Shown: in pieces, positions 7,461-14,786 of the stretch
How positions within the stretch are numbered: position 1 is the stretch's first letter
Layout of the letters: the number at the start of each line of letters is the position of its first letter
Assembly: GCF_910587525.1 (NCBI RefSeq)
Contig: NZ_CAJULS010000046.1
Location: 1-16,058 of the forward strand
DNA: 16,058 bases
Source of the DNA: an uncultured Oscillibacter sp.
Lineage (GTDB): Bacteria > Bacillota > Clostridia > Oscillospirales > Oscillospiraceae
Direction: 5' to 3'
The notes under the pieces: generated by a model
Told to the model about the DNA's origin: nothing
Database searches by the model: none
The model's input: only the letters and a program-made list of their open reading frames with translations
Translations under genes and position numbers: made by a program

Positions 7461-8792
7461 TCAGGGTATCCGGGCCAGGACCCGCTCCACCACAGCCCGG
7501 GCCCGGACCCGGACGGTCTGCTCGTCAATCCAGGGGAAGGTCCTATTGCGGTAGACCCAACGACCGTCCACCATCGTGTCCGTCACTACGCCGGGGTTCC
7601 CGGAGTAGACCAGGGCCGAGAGGGACGGCGGCGCCGGGGCAATTTCACGCCGGTCCAAGTCCACCACCGCCAGATCCGCCCTCATCCCCGGGGCCAGTAG
7701 CCCGGCATCCTCCATGCCCAGCACCCGGGCCCCGCCCTCCGTGGCCATGCGGAAAACGGTTTCCGCCGGCATCCGGGTGGGATCGTGGGCCACGCCCTTT
7801 TGCAGCAGGGCTGCGTACTTCATCTCCTGGAACATATCCAGGTTGTTGTTGCAGGGGGCACCGTCAGACCCCAGAGAGAGCCGCACCCCGGCATCGTGCA
7901 TGCGCTGGAGAGGCGCGATGCCGGAGGCCAGCTTCAAATTCGCCAGGGGGCAGGAGGCCACACCCGTGCCGGTGGAGCGGAGGATCTCCATATCCTCATC
8001 GTCAACACACAGGCAGTGGGCCAGCAGAAGCTTCTCTCCGGTGAGGCCCAGGCGGTGGAGGTATTTGATCTCCGTCAGGCCCCGGCGCCGCTCCACCAGG
8101 CGGCTCTCTGGCTCTGTCTCGCAGGCGTGCGTGTGTACCAAAACACCGTACTCCCCGCTGAGTCTCCCCAGCTCCCCAAGGAGCTCCTCGGAGGTGGTGA
8201 GAATCCCCCGGGGCATAAATGCGTAGCGGATGCGGCCCCCTGCGGCCCCGTGCCAGCGCCTCATCAGCGCCAGGGATCTCTCCAGGGACTGCTCCGTGGT
8301 TTCCAAAAAGGCCTCCGGCATACCGCCCAGGGCGGCAGGGGTATCGGTATAGTCCATCATGGCCTTCCCAAAGACACCCCGAATGCCGGTTTCCTCCATG
8401 GCCTGGGCCGCAAAGGCGGCATAGCGGACGGATTCCATCACGCACACGCTGGTCACGCCCCCCGCCAGCAGCTCCATACACCCCAGAAGGGCCGAGAGAT
8501 AGGTGCTCTCCTCATCGTGGGCGGCCTCGTAGGGCCAGATGCGGGTGCGCAGCCAGTCCAGCAGGGCCAAATCGTCAGCCCGGCCCCGGAAGAGTACCTG
8601 GCAGAGATGCACGTGGGTCTGAACAAACCCGGGAATCACCGCCCGGCCCTGGAGATCGCACACCTCCTGGGCCTCCACAACCGTTCCCGGCGGCAGAAGG
8701 GCCGAAATCCGGCCATCCTCCACCAAAAGCTCCTGCCGGACGGGCTCCAGGCCACCAGTGAACAGGAAGCCATTTTTCAGCAGCGTTTTCAT
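7461..8792 (-). CDS. Metal-dependent amidohydrolase/deaminase (TrzA/MtaD/guanine-deaminase-like)
   Basis: A 443-residue amidohydrolase-superfamily enzyme that would hydrolytically deaminate or dechlorinate a ring, as adenosine-analogue, guanine, cytosine and triazine hydrolases do. Expected metal ligands are visible: H60-x-H62 (QTHVHL), His222 with Glu225 (HTHACET), His259 (LLLAHC) and Asp310 (GSDGAPCNNN). The C-terminal part returns to the small beta-sandwich with VVDG-type repeats. The frame is open upstream to 8897, but the ATG at 8792 is chosen. It forms an ATGA overlap with the permease stop, begins with the family's MKTLLKNG start, and has a GA-rich ribosome binding region. Coupling to a nucleoside-type transporter makes a purine- or nucleoside-like substrate plausible. 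No riboside phosphorylase or nucleosidase is encoded in the window, so the role remains open. Confidence 0.88.
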   Translation of the reverse strand: MKTLLKNGFLFTGGLEPVRQELLVEDGRISALLPPGTVVEAQEVCDLQGRAVIPGFVQTHVHLCQVLFRGRADDLALLDWLRTRIWPYEAAHDEESTYLSALLGCMELLAGGVTSVCVMESVRYAAFAAQAMEETGIRGVFGKAMMDYTDTPAALGGMPEAFLETTEQSLERSLALMRRWHGAAGGRIRYAFMPRGILTTSEELLGELGRLSGEYGVLVHTHACETEPESRLVERRRGLTEIKYLHRLGLTGEKLLLAHCLCVDDEDMEILRSTGTGVASCPLANLKLASGIAPLQRMHDAGVRLSLGSDGAPCNNNLDMFQEMKYAALLQKGVAHDPTRMPAETVFRMATEGGARVLGMEDAGLLAPGMRADLAVVDLDRREIAPAPPSLSALVYSGNPGVVTDTMVDGRWVYRNRTFPWIDEQTVRVRARAVVERVLARIP

Positions 8793-9706
8793 GCCGGCCG
8801 CCCCCTCTTCTTCTCGCTTTGATAGGACGTGGCCGCCAGAACCACCACCGTGATAAAGTAGGGGATCATGTCGGTGAAGTAAGAGGGATAACCGCAAATT
8901 TGCAGCCGGTTGCTGAGGCTCTGGACAAAGGCGAACAGCAGCACCGATCCCAAAACCCGCTTAGGCATGGCCATACCGAAGGCGATGGCGGCCATGGCGA
9001 TATACCCCCGACCGGCGGACATCTTCTCCACATACTGGGTGAGATACCCGGTGGAGAGGAAGGCTCCACCCAGGCCGCACAGAGCACCGTGGAGCAGCAG
9101 CGTGATATAGCGGATCCGGGCAACGCTGACGCCCGCGCTGGCCAAGGCCCTCTCGTTTTCCCCGGAGGCCCGGATATAGTAGCCAAAGCGGGTGGAATAG
9201 AGCATGTATTGCAGTAAAATCAGAATGATAATGGAAATATAGAGCAGAATAGACTGGCCGCTGACGATATTATACAGCCAGGGGACCTCCTTGAGAAACT
9301 CCAGCTTTACCTCCGGGATGGACATCACCCGGGGATCGGTGAAAGAGCCCTTCACACCGAAGATGGCCCGCAGGAGATAGGTGGTCAGCCCCGTGCCCAG
9401 CACGTTCAGTGCAACGCCAGCCACAATCTCATGGGCCCGCAAGGAAATGACGAACACGCCGAAGAGCAGCGCACACAAAATGGTACACACCATGGCCCCG
9501 ATAAGGCCCATCATCCAACTGCTGGTGTAATAATTGATGGTAAAGCCACTGAAGCAGCCGATAAGCATCAAGCCCTCCAGGCCGATGTTCTCAATGCCGG
9601 CCTGCTTGGTGAGAAGGCCCCCCAGGCTGACCAGCAGCAGCGGAATGGCCATGCGCAGAGTGGCGGCAAAGGCGGAGGGTGTGAGCAAAACATCAAGAAT
9701 GTCCAA
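8789..9706 (-). CDS. ABC transporter permease 2 (NupQ/YufQ-like, BMP-type importer)
   Basis: A 305-residue polytopic inner-membrane protein of the branched-chain/ribose-type permease superfamily that partners BMP lipoproteins. Most of its length is hydrophobic helices. Family motifs include GIENIGLEGLML near the N-terminus, HEIVAGVALN, and a cytoplasmic coupling segment GYYIRASGENERALA. The longest frame begins upstream at 9760, inside permease 1, but AAAGGAGG lies 8 nt before a TTG at 9706. That TTG start gives the usual N-terminus and a 14-nt overlap with permease 1. It forms the second half of the transmembrane channel with the preceding gene and is coupled downstream to the amidohydrolase by ATGA. 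Confidence 0.9.
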   Translation of the reverse strand: MDILDVLLTPSAFAATLRMAIPLLLVSLGGLLTKQAGIENIGLEGLMLIGCFSGFTINYYTSSWMMGLIGAMVCTILCALLFGVFVISLRAHEIVAGVALNVLGTGLTTYLLRAIFGVKGSFTDPRVMSIPEVKLEFLKEVPWLYNIVSGQSILLYISIIILILLQYMLYSTRFGYYIRASGENERALASAGVSVARIRYITLLLHGALCGLGGAFLSTGYLTQYVEKMSAGRGYIAMAAIAFGMAMPKRVLGSVLLFAFVQSLSNRLQICGYPSYFTDMIPYFITVVVLAATSYQSEKKRGRPA

Positions 9707-10787
9707 TTTCCCCGCCTCCTTTCTGCCTGCGGTCAAAGCTGCGGCGCATCCTGAGCACAAAATCGTTCAGATACCCGGCAAACGAGGCCTGGGCGGCAAT
9801 AAAGAGGATGATGGTGGCCTGAATGACCTGGCTGAGCTCCGAGGGTACGTTGGTGTTGAGCTCCATGGTCACCCCGCCCGCCCGGAGAGCGCCGAAGAGG
9901 ATGGAGATCGGCAGCACCGCGTAGGAGTTGAACATGGCCATCAGCGCAATGGTCAGTCCATCGAACCCGTAGCCCGGGGAGATGTCCTGGACAAATTTAT
10001 ACTGGATGCCCAGCACCAGAATCGCACCACCCATGCCCGCAAGGCCTCCGCCCAGGAACATGCCCTGGACCATGCGCCGTCCGGTGTTCACACCGATATA
10101 CCGGGCGAAGGTGGGATTCTCTCCGGCAAGGCGCATCTCGTAACCCATAGAGGTGTACTTGAAGAGCACGGCGATCATCACCGCCGCTGCCGCCGCCAGC
10201 AAAAAGCCGATGTTCAGCCGGGACCCAGCGTACAGGATGGGAAGCTTCGCCGCCTCTTGGATGTTAACAGTCATGCCCAGGGCCGAGCCCTCGGCCTTCA
10301 AAGGGTAGTTCACCAGATAAGACGTGAAGAGCTGGGCCAGGTAATTCAGCATCAGGGTAGTCACCACTTCGTTGGTGCTGCACCGGACCTTGAGTATGGC
10401 GGGCACGGACCCCCATAGCCCCCCTGCCAAGAGGCTGGCCAGCAGAGCCGCCGGGATCAAGATGGGCCCCGGCAGGGGCAGGTAGATGCCCACAATGGCG
10501 GCGGCTATGGCCCCCATGTAGAGCTGGCCCTCGGCGCCGATGTTGGCCATGCCGGCCTTGAAGGCCACCGCTACGCCAAGGCCCGTGAAAATCAGGGGCG
10601 TGGCGCTGGAAAGGGTGGAGGCCAGATAGTGCATGTTGCTGAAGGAGCCCGCAAGCAGGGACCCGTAGGCCTGGATGGGGCTGTCCCCGTTCAGGGCGAT
10701 GACCACCGCGCCCACGCACAGCGCGGCCACCAGAGCCAGCACGGAGGTCAGCGGCGTCAGCAGCCGTTTGCCAAACCGTCCGTTCAT
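9693..10787 (-). CDS. ABC transporter permease 1 (NupP/YufP-like, BMP-type importer)
   Basis: A 364-residue membrane protein with about eight to ten hydrophobic segments, the first at roughly residues 11-32. Typical motifs of the BMP-associated permeases are ANIGAEGQLYMG, the helix NEVVTTLMLNYLA, and a coupling loop GYEMRLAGENPTFARYIGVN. The ATG at 10787 overlaps the ATPase stop (ATGA) and has GGAGGAGG shortly upstream. The C-terminus is polar and Arg-rich (RRSFDRRQKGGG), as expected for a cytoplasmic tail. It pairs with the next gene to form a heterodimeric channel. The members of this family with known substrates import nucleosides or simple sugars. Confidence 0.9.
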   Translation of the reverse strand: MNGRFGKRLLTPLTSVLALVAALCVGAVVIALNGDSPIQAYGSLLAGSFSNMHYLASTLSSATPLIFTGLGVAVAFKAGMANIGAEGQLYMGAIAAAIVGIYLPLPGPILIPAALLASLLAGGLWGSVPAILKVRCSTNEVVTTLMLNYLAQLFTSYLVNYPLKAEGSALGMTVNIQEAAKLPILYAGSRLNIGFLLAAAAAVMIAVLFKYTSMGYEMRLAGENPTFARYIGVNTGRRMVQGMFLGGGLAGMGGAILVLGIQYKFVQDISPGYGFDGLTIALMAMFNSYAVLPISILFGALRAGGVTMELNTNVPSELSQVIQATIILFIAAQASFAGYLNDFVLRMRRSFDRRQKGGGEIGHS

Positions 10788-12328
10788 GCGCTCACCTCCT
10801 CCGGCGTCATGGTTTTCGATCCGGTCATATAGAGCCCCAGCTCCTGGGGCGTAATCTCCGCGGGACGGACGTTGGCCACAAGCCTCCCCTCGAAGAGCAC
10901 CTGGATACGGTCACTGAGCAGCAGCACCTCGTCTAAGTCCGTGGAGATCAGCAAGATAGCGCAGCCCTGGTTCCGCACCTGGATCAATTGCTCGTGGATA
11001 AAGCGGGTTGCCCCCACGTCCACACCCCGGGAGGGCTGGGCCACCACCAAAATGCCATTTTCAAAGCACAGCTCCCGGGCGGCAACAATCTTTTGCTGGT
11101 TGCCGCCGGAGAGGCTGCTCACGGCGATGTCAATGCCATCGGTGCGGATGGCGTAATCATCCACCAGGCTCTGGGCATGGACCCGGGTCTTTCTGTAGTC
11201 GAAAAGCCCTCCGCGCTTCCAATCCCTATCCCGGTGCCGCCCGGCAATCAGGTTGTCATGGACCGTGGCCTGAAGGTCCAGGCCGGTTTTCATCCGGTCC
11301 TCGGGAATGTAGGAGCAGTATTTTCTCCTCTCCCGGACGGACATGGCCGTGAGATCCACACCCCCAGCCAAGATTTTCCCGCTGCTGGCAGGGGTGAGGC
11401 CGATGAGGGTGTTCAGCAGCTCCGTCTGGCCGTTGCCCTCCACGCCGGCGATGGTGAGAATCTCCCCGGGCCGCACCCGGAAGCTCACATCCTTAAGTTT
11501 ATCAAGGCCCATGCCGTCCCGGGCACTGAGGTGCTCCACCACCAGCCTGGGCTCCGCCTCCAGGACTGCCAATCGGTCCAGGGGCTGGAACTCCGCAGAC
11601 TTGCCCATCATCAGCCGGGCCAACTCCTGGGCGTCGGTGTCCTTTTTCAAAAGCGTCCCCTTGGTCTCCCCCCGGCTGAGGATGGTGATGTGATCGGCGA
11701 TCTCCATCACCTCTTTGAGCTTGTGGGTGATGATAATGATGGTCTTGTCCTCCCTGGACATGCGCCGGAGCACGGCGAAGAGCTCCTCGCACTCCAAGGG
11801 CGTCAGCACTGCCGTAGGCTCGTCCAGGATGAGGATCTCCGCGCCCCGGCTCAGGGCCTTTAGAATCTCTACCCGTTGTAAAAGGCCCACAGACAGATCC
11901 TTAATCTTCGCCTCCGGGTCGATGCGAAGCCCACTCTGTTCCGCCAGCTCCTTCGTCCGGCGAACCATCTCCTTCTTGTCCACGGAGGCTAGGCGCCCCT
12001 GGGGCTCGTGGCCCATACACACATTCTCCGCCACGGTAAAGGTGGGCACCAGCTCGAAGTGCTGGTGGACCATGCCGATCCCCAGGCGGATGGCCTTGTT
12101 CGGCGATGTAATCTTCACTGGCTCGCCGTTAATGCGGATCTTCCCGGCAGTTGGCTCCAGCATTCCGAACAAAATGTTCATCAGGGTCGTCTTGCCCGCG
12201 CCGTTTTCCCCGACGATGGCGTGGATCTCCCCTTTCAGAACGCTGAAATTGATGTCCTTATTGGCCTGGACAGCGCCAAACTGCTTGCAGATCCCCTGCA
12301 TTTCAACGGCACAACGGTTTTCGCCCAT
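10784..12328 (-). CDS. ABC transporter ATPase with two nucleotide-binding domains (NupO/YufO-like)
   Basis: A 514-residue fused ATPase of the sugar/nucleoside importer type. Domain 1 has Walker A GENGAGKT (40-47), signature LSVGLLQR (145-152) and Walker B ILILDEPTAV (165-174), followed by an H-loop THK. Domain 2 is typically degenerate: GVEGNGQTE replaces Walker A (295-303), the signature is LSGGNQQK (406-413), and the Walker B region ends AQPSRGVD with Gln in place of the catalytic Glu. Only the first site is therefore likely to hydrolyse ATP well, as is common in this family. The frame is open to 12385, but GGGAGG 7 nt before the ATG at 12328 supports the shorter start. It energises the two permeases that follow by overlapping starts. 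Confidence 0.93.
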   Translation of the reverse strand: MGENRCAVEMQGICKQFGAVQANKDINFSVLKGEIHAIVGENGAGKTTLMNILFGMLEPTAGKIRINGEPVKITSPNKAIRLGIGMVHQHFELVPTFTVAENVCMGHEPQGRLASVDKKEMVRRTKELAEQSGLRIDPEAKIKDLSVGLLQRVEILKALSRGAEILILDEPTAVLTPLECEELFAVLRRMSREDKTIIIITHKLKEVMEIADHITILSRGETKGTLLKKDTDAQELARLMMGKSAEFQPLDRLAVLEAEPRLVVEHLSARDGMGLDKLKDVSFRVRPGEILTIAGVEGNGQTELLNTLIGLTPASSGKILAGGVDLTAMSVRERRKYCSYIPEDRMKTGLDLQATVHDNLIAGRHRDRDWKRGGLFDYRKTRVHAQSLVDDYAIRTDGIDIAVSSLSGGNQQKIVAARELCFENGILVVAQPSRGVDVGATRFIHEQLIQVRNQGCAILLISTDLDEVLLLSDRIQVLFEGRLVANVRPAEITPQELGLYMTGSKTMTPEEVSA

Positions 12329-12389
12329 AAGGTATCCTCCCTCTTCACCATAAGTCTTGGTGAAAAATTGCGCTGGCTGTATCATAAAG

Positions 12390-12420
12390 AGGGACAGGGC
12401 AGCGGCTGCGCCCTGTCCCT
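12390..12420 (-). terminator. Hairpin between lipoprotein and ATPase genes (attenuator or mRNA stabiliser)
   Basis: AGGGACAGGGC (12390-12400) pairs perfectly with GCCCTGTCCCT (12410-12420) around a 9-nt loop. In the direction of transcription it is followed only by CTTTATGATA, a weak U-tract, so it probably terminates partially or protects the 3' end of the bmp message. Such a structure after the binding-protein gene would give more lipoprotein than membrane components, as is common in ABC operons. A second, weaker hairpin (GAGGCG/CGCCTC, 12460-12481) precedes it. Together they fill most of the 174-bp gap. Confidence 0.5.
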
Positions 12421-12502
12421 AGATGGTTTTCCAGCAGGACCCGGTGACGGAAAGCTGGAGAGGCGGAAGGCCTGGCGCCTCCCCCACATTTCCGCTCAGC
12501 GG

Positions 12503-13552
12503 TTAGTTTACGGCCTCCTGCACAGTGACGGAACCGGAGACAATACCCTCCTCGGCCTGGGCGATAGCGGTCATCACTTCCTCGGGGAGAAACTGGGCCA
12601 TGGAATCAATGAAGCACATCTCCACCCACTTCTTGGACAGGCCGCAACGCTGCTCGGCGTCCAGCGTCTCGCCGTTATTCTTGGCGGCAATAACATCGTA
12701 GAAAGACTTGGTAACATTTTTCAGCATACTGCCCATGACATTCTCCGGGCCCTGGAAGGACTTGTCGGTATCCACGCCGATGACATAGCGGCCCAGCTCC
12801 ACGGCGGCCTCGGATACGCCGTCTCCAGAGTTGGAGGCGGCGGCGTAGATGATGTCCGCCCCTTGGTCATACAGGGAGAGCGCCAGCTCCTTGCCGGTGG
12901 CGGGGTCGTTGTAGTCACCCACGTACACGGGCAGGACCTTGATCTCGGAATCCACAGAGGCCACGCCCTGCTCAAAGCCGATGAGGAAGTTATGGATAGT
13001 GGTGCTGTCCACAGCGCCCACGAAACCCAGGACCTTGTCCTCATTGATGCCCTCGTAGTCGGTGCGGGTGGTCATCATGGCGGCCATGACGCCGGCCAGG
13101 TAGGAACCCTCGTTCTCCAGATAGGACACGGAGATCACATTGTCCATGGTAACGGCGGACACGCCATCGGCATAGACAAAGGTGACGTTTGGATAGGTGG
13201 AGGCGATCTCCTCCAGGTAACTGTCGAACTGGTAGCCGGGGTTGACGAACACCAGGTCAAACTGGGAGGCCGCCAGGTTCAGCATCTCGTAGTACAGGGA
13301 GGGGTCGTTCTTACCCTCCAGCACCTTGTAGGTCACGCCAAAATCGGCGGCGGCCTGCTTCAAAGCAGCCTCACCCATGTCGAAGATGCCCGTGTCGCCC
13401 AAACTGCCGGAGCAGACCATAGCCACCTTCAAAGCCTCGGCGGGCTGGCCGCCGCCGGTGGGCGGAGCGGCGGTCTCTGCGGGCTTGCCGCTGCAGGAGG
13501 CAAGGGCCAGGGCAAACATCAATACCAGGGCAAGCATAAGAACCTTTTTCAT
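12503..13552 (-). CDS. BMP-family (PnrA/TmpC-like) substrate-binding lipoprotein
   Basis: A 349-residue extracytoplasmic binding protein. It has a lipoprotein signal peptide: MKK start, hydrophobic core, lipobox LASC with Cys20 as the lipidated residue. A Gly/Pro/Thr-rich linker follows, then the two-lobed BMP fold. Visible family features are the LGDTGIFDMG region near residue 60, NDPSLYYEML, and IIYAAASNSGDGVSEAA. The VIGVDTDKS region in the second lobe probably contributes to the binding cleft. Characterised PnrA-like proteins bind purine nucleosides, but the ligand here cannot be read from sequence. A longer frame reaches 13678 with an ATG at 13561 directly against the Shine-Dalgarno. The ATG at 13552 has AGAGG 9 nt upstream and gives the proper signal peptide, so it is preferred. 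Confidence 0.92.
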   Translation of the reverse strand: MKKVLMLALVLMFALALASCSGKPAETAAPPTGGGQPAEALKVAMVCSGSLGDTGIFDMGEAALKQAAADFGVTYKVLEGKNDPSLYYEMLNLAASQFDLVFVNPGYQFDSYLEEIASTYPNVTFVYADGVSAVTMDNVISVSYLENEGSYLAGVMAAMMTTRTDYEGINEDKVLGFVGAVDSTTIHNFLIGFEQGVASVDSEIKVLPVYVGDYNDPATGKELALSLYDQGADIIYAAASNSGDGVSEAAVELGRYVIGVDTDKSFQGPENVMGSMLKNVTKSFYDVIAAKNNGETLDAEQRCGLSKKWVEMCFIDSMAQFLPEEVMTAIAQAEEGIVSGSVTVQEAVN

Positions 13553-13567
13553 ACGAATCATCCTCTT

Positions 13568-13716
13568 TTCTTTAGATTTTCCCCCGATTTTCTTCCCGCT
13601 GGAGGCAAAAAGAAAAATCGAGATGTATTTTACAGCCGTTTTTATCAAAATTCGGCCATAATTTTCCAAAAAATTCACGATTTTCGCTGGTCTTCTTAAA
13701 TTTTCCCCCGGTTTTC
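13568..13716. repeat. Two near-identical direct repeats flanking the bmp promoter region
   Basis: About 25 bp at 13568-13592 and about 24 bp at 13693-13716 share the core ATTTTCCCCCG followed by ATTTTC or GTTTTC, plus a TTCTT stretch before it. They are in the same orientation and about 125 bp apart. They lie in the 168-bp gap between the deoR stop and the bmp start. Their placement either side of the presumed bmp promoter suggests regulator binding or a shared RNA leader element. They could also be chance C/T-rich tracts. Confidence 0.35.
13630..13665 (-). promoter_or_regulatory. Weak candidate promoter for the transport/catabolic operon
   Basis: Within the AT-rich stretch upstream of the bmp start, the minus strand reads TTGGAA, a 17-nt spacer, then GATAAA. 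Each hexamer matches the consensus at four of six positions. The location is reasonable, about 90-120 nt upstream of the lipoprotein ATG. The match is poor, so the operon may depend on an activator, on read-through from the strong deoR promoter, or on a promoter I missed. Confidence 0.25.
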
Positions 13717-13720
13717 CCCT

Positions 13721-14515
13721 CTACATTCCGAAGGCCCGGCTCTCCTTGCTGCTCTCTGCCACAATCACGCGGATGCCTCTGTGGGCAAAAAAGTCCATGT
13801 ACTCCTCTGCGGGCGGCGCATCGGTAATCACGATGTTCATCCGCTCCAGCCCGCAGGCCCTGTACTGCTGGACGGCACCGAATTTCCCGCTGTCTGCCAG
13901 CAGCACGCAGGTTTTCCCCCGGCTCAGCATCATCCGCTTCAGGGCGGCATCGTCCTCTGTGTAGGCCGTCAGTCCGTGGTCCAGGGATACCGCCGCAGCA
14001 CTGATAAACACAAAATCACAGTACAGATTCCGATAAAAGCTCTCCGCCGCCGGCCCGTTGAGCACCTCGTAGGTCCGCTCCATCCGTCCCCCGGAAACCC
14101 GGACCTCCGCCGTGCCGCCGTTGGCGCACAGGGCCGTGGGGATAGAGGAGGTGTGAATGGTCACCGACTTGTTTTGCACCAGCTTTGCCAGCTCGTACAC
14201 CGTGGTCCCCACGTCCAGGATCAGGGTGTCCCCATCCCGCACCAGGACGGCCGCGGCGGCGGCGATCCGCCTCTTGCCCTCGGAGGCCATGGAGGCCCTC
14301 TGCATCACCGCCTGCAAAAACTCCGGCTTCACATCCTTGGCGGTCAGACTCGCCGTGCCAAAAGACCGCTTGACCAACCCCTCCCGCTCCATCTGGGTCA
14401 GATCCCGGCGGACCGTCATCTCGCTGACCAGTAGCGACTCGGCGATTTCTTTCACGGAGCGCGGGGAAGTCTCCTTCAGCATCGCAAGAATATCATCTCT
14501 TCGCTTGGCGTACAC
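13721..14515 (-). CDS. DeoR-family transcriptional repressor
   Basis: A 264-residue regulator. The N-terminal DeoR winged helix-turn-helix spans about residues 4-55, with the SVKEIAESLLVSEMTVRRDL signature at 20-39. The sugar-phosphate-sensing DeoRC domain follows, with DGDTLILDVGTT at 94-105 and a late VLLADSGKFG motif. The frame extends to a TTG at 14545 without a ribosome binding site. GTG at 14515 is chosen because a GGGAGAGG tract lies just upstream and the protein then has the usual DeoR length. Family members release DNA when they bind a phosphorylated sugar, which would make the FGGY kinase product the natural inducer. It lies between the divergent ubiX promoter and the operon, so control of both is plausible. 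Confidence 0.92.
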   Translation of the reverse strand: MYAKRRDDILAMLKETSPRSVKEIAESLLVSEMTVRRDLTQMEREGLVKRSFGTASLTAKDVKPEFLQAVMQRASMASEGKRRIAAAAAVLVRDGDTLILDVGTTVYELAKLVQNKSVTIHTSSIPTALCANGGTAEVRVSGGRMERTYEVLNGPAAESFYRNLYCDFVFISAAAVSLDHGLTAYTEDDAALKRMMLSRGKTCVLLADSGKFGAVQQYRACGLERMNIVITDAPPAEEYMDFFAHRGIRVIVAESSKESRAFGM

Positions 14516-14565
14516 AGGCCCCTCTCCCTTGCTGTTCGAATTCAAACTTTATTTGTTTGATTAAA

Positions 14566-14594
14566 ATTATATCGAAGTGTAACCGTTCTGTAAA
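14566..14594 (-). promoter_or_regulatory. Sigma-A-type promoter for the DeoR gene (and possibly the whole operon)
   Basis: Read on the minus strand, TTTACA (14589-14594) is followed by an exact 17-nt spacer and a perfect TATAAT (14566-14571). The -10 box lies about 51 nt upstream of the GTG at 14515. This is the best promoter in the window, in an AT-rich background. Because the bmp gene follows deoR on the same strand, transcripts from here could also read into the transporter genes. Confidence 0.75.
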
Positions 14595-14644
14595 TATGCA
14601 TTTTTTACAATATTTTAAAAAAATTTTCACTTATTACACATATG

Positions 14645-14660
14645 ATGTTCGTTCGAACAT
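14645..14660. promoter_or_regulatory. Likely DeoR-family operator: 7-2-7 perfect palindrome
   Basis: ATGTTCG (14645-14651), TT, CGAACAT (14654-14660) is a perfect inverted repeat between the two divergent promoters. The half-site ATGTTCG resembles the half-sites bound by DeoR-family repressors such as GlpR, although with a shorter spacer. A related, imperfect site, GTTCGAATTCAAAC, lies at 14534-14547 just downstream of the deoR promoter. Binding at both would cover the spacer and could repress both directions. Seen: the palindrome. Inferred: the protein that binds it. Confidence 0.55.
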
Positions 14661-14691
14661 TCGCACAGGACAATCTTTCCCTCTGACGCTC

Positions 14692-14720
14692 TTGCAAAGT
14701 CCGCGCCGCTATGGCATAAT
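14692..14720 (+). promoter_or_regulatory. Promoter for ubiX-lpdD
   Basis: TTGCAA (14692-14697), a 17-nt spacer and CATAAT (14715-14720) form a good sigma-A-type promoter about 66 nt upstream of the ubiX start. The presumed operator at 14645-14660 lies 32 bp before the -35 box. The leader then contains a small GC-rich hairpin (GCAGCG/CGCTGC, 14748-14770) ending 6 nt before the ribosome binding site, which could limit translation initiation. Confidence 0.6.
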
Positions 14721-14786
14721 ACCTCTCATACTGGATTGAACGGATCTGCAGCGGCGGTCCTTCGCGCTGCCGTAGAGGGAGGTAAC

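Noticed and set aside
7785..8822. 345-residue plus-strand frame opposite the amidohydrolase
   Set aside because: It is a composition artefact of GC-rich coding DNA. No domain is recognisable, and the minus strand carries all the metal-ligand motifs.
8793..8897. N-terminal extension of the amidohydrolase to 8897
   Set aside because: The extra 35 residues read the end of the permease gene in another frame. The ATG at 8792 gives a conserved start and an ATGA overlap.
4014..12328. Interpretation as a genuine autoinducer-2 (lsr) operon
   Set aside because: The transporter is of the BMP/Nup type, the regulator is DeoR not SorC/LsrR, and LsrB- and LsrG-like proteins are missing. UbiD and the deaminase have no role in that pathway.
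13553..13678. N-terminal extension of the BMP lipoprotein
   Set aside because: It would bury the signal peptide 42 residues inside the protein. The ATG at 13552 is correctly placed for secretion and lipidation.
12008..13699. Very long plus-strand frame opposite the bmp gene
   Set aside because: It is His/Gly/Leu-rich antisense translation of a GC-rich gene. The opposite strand encodes a full BMP lipoprotein with signal peptide and ribosome binding site.
13553..13720. Purine or other riboswitch before the nucleoside-type transporter
   Set aside because: I could not find conserved purine-riboswitch core elements or a convincing three-way junction in this leader. Only direct repeats and AT-rich sequence are visible.
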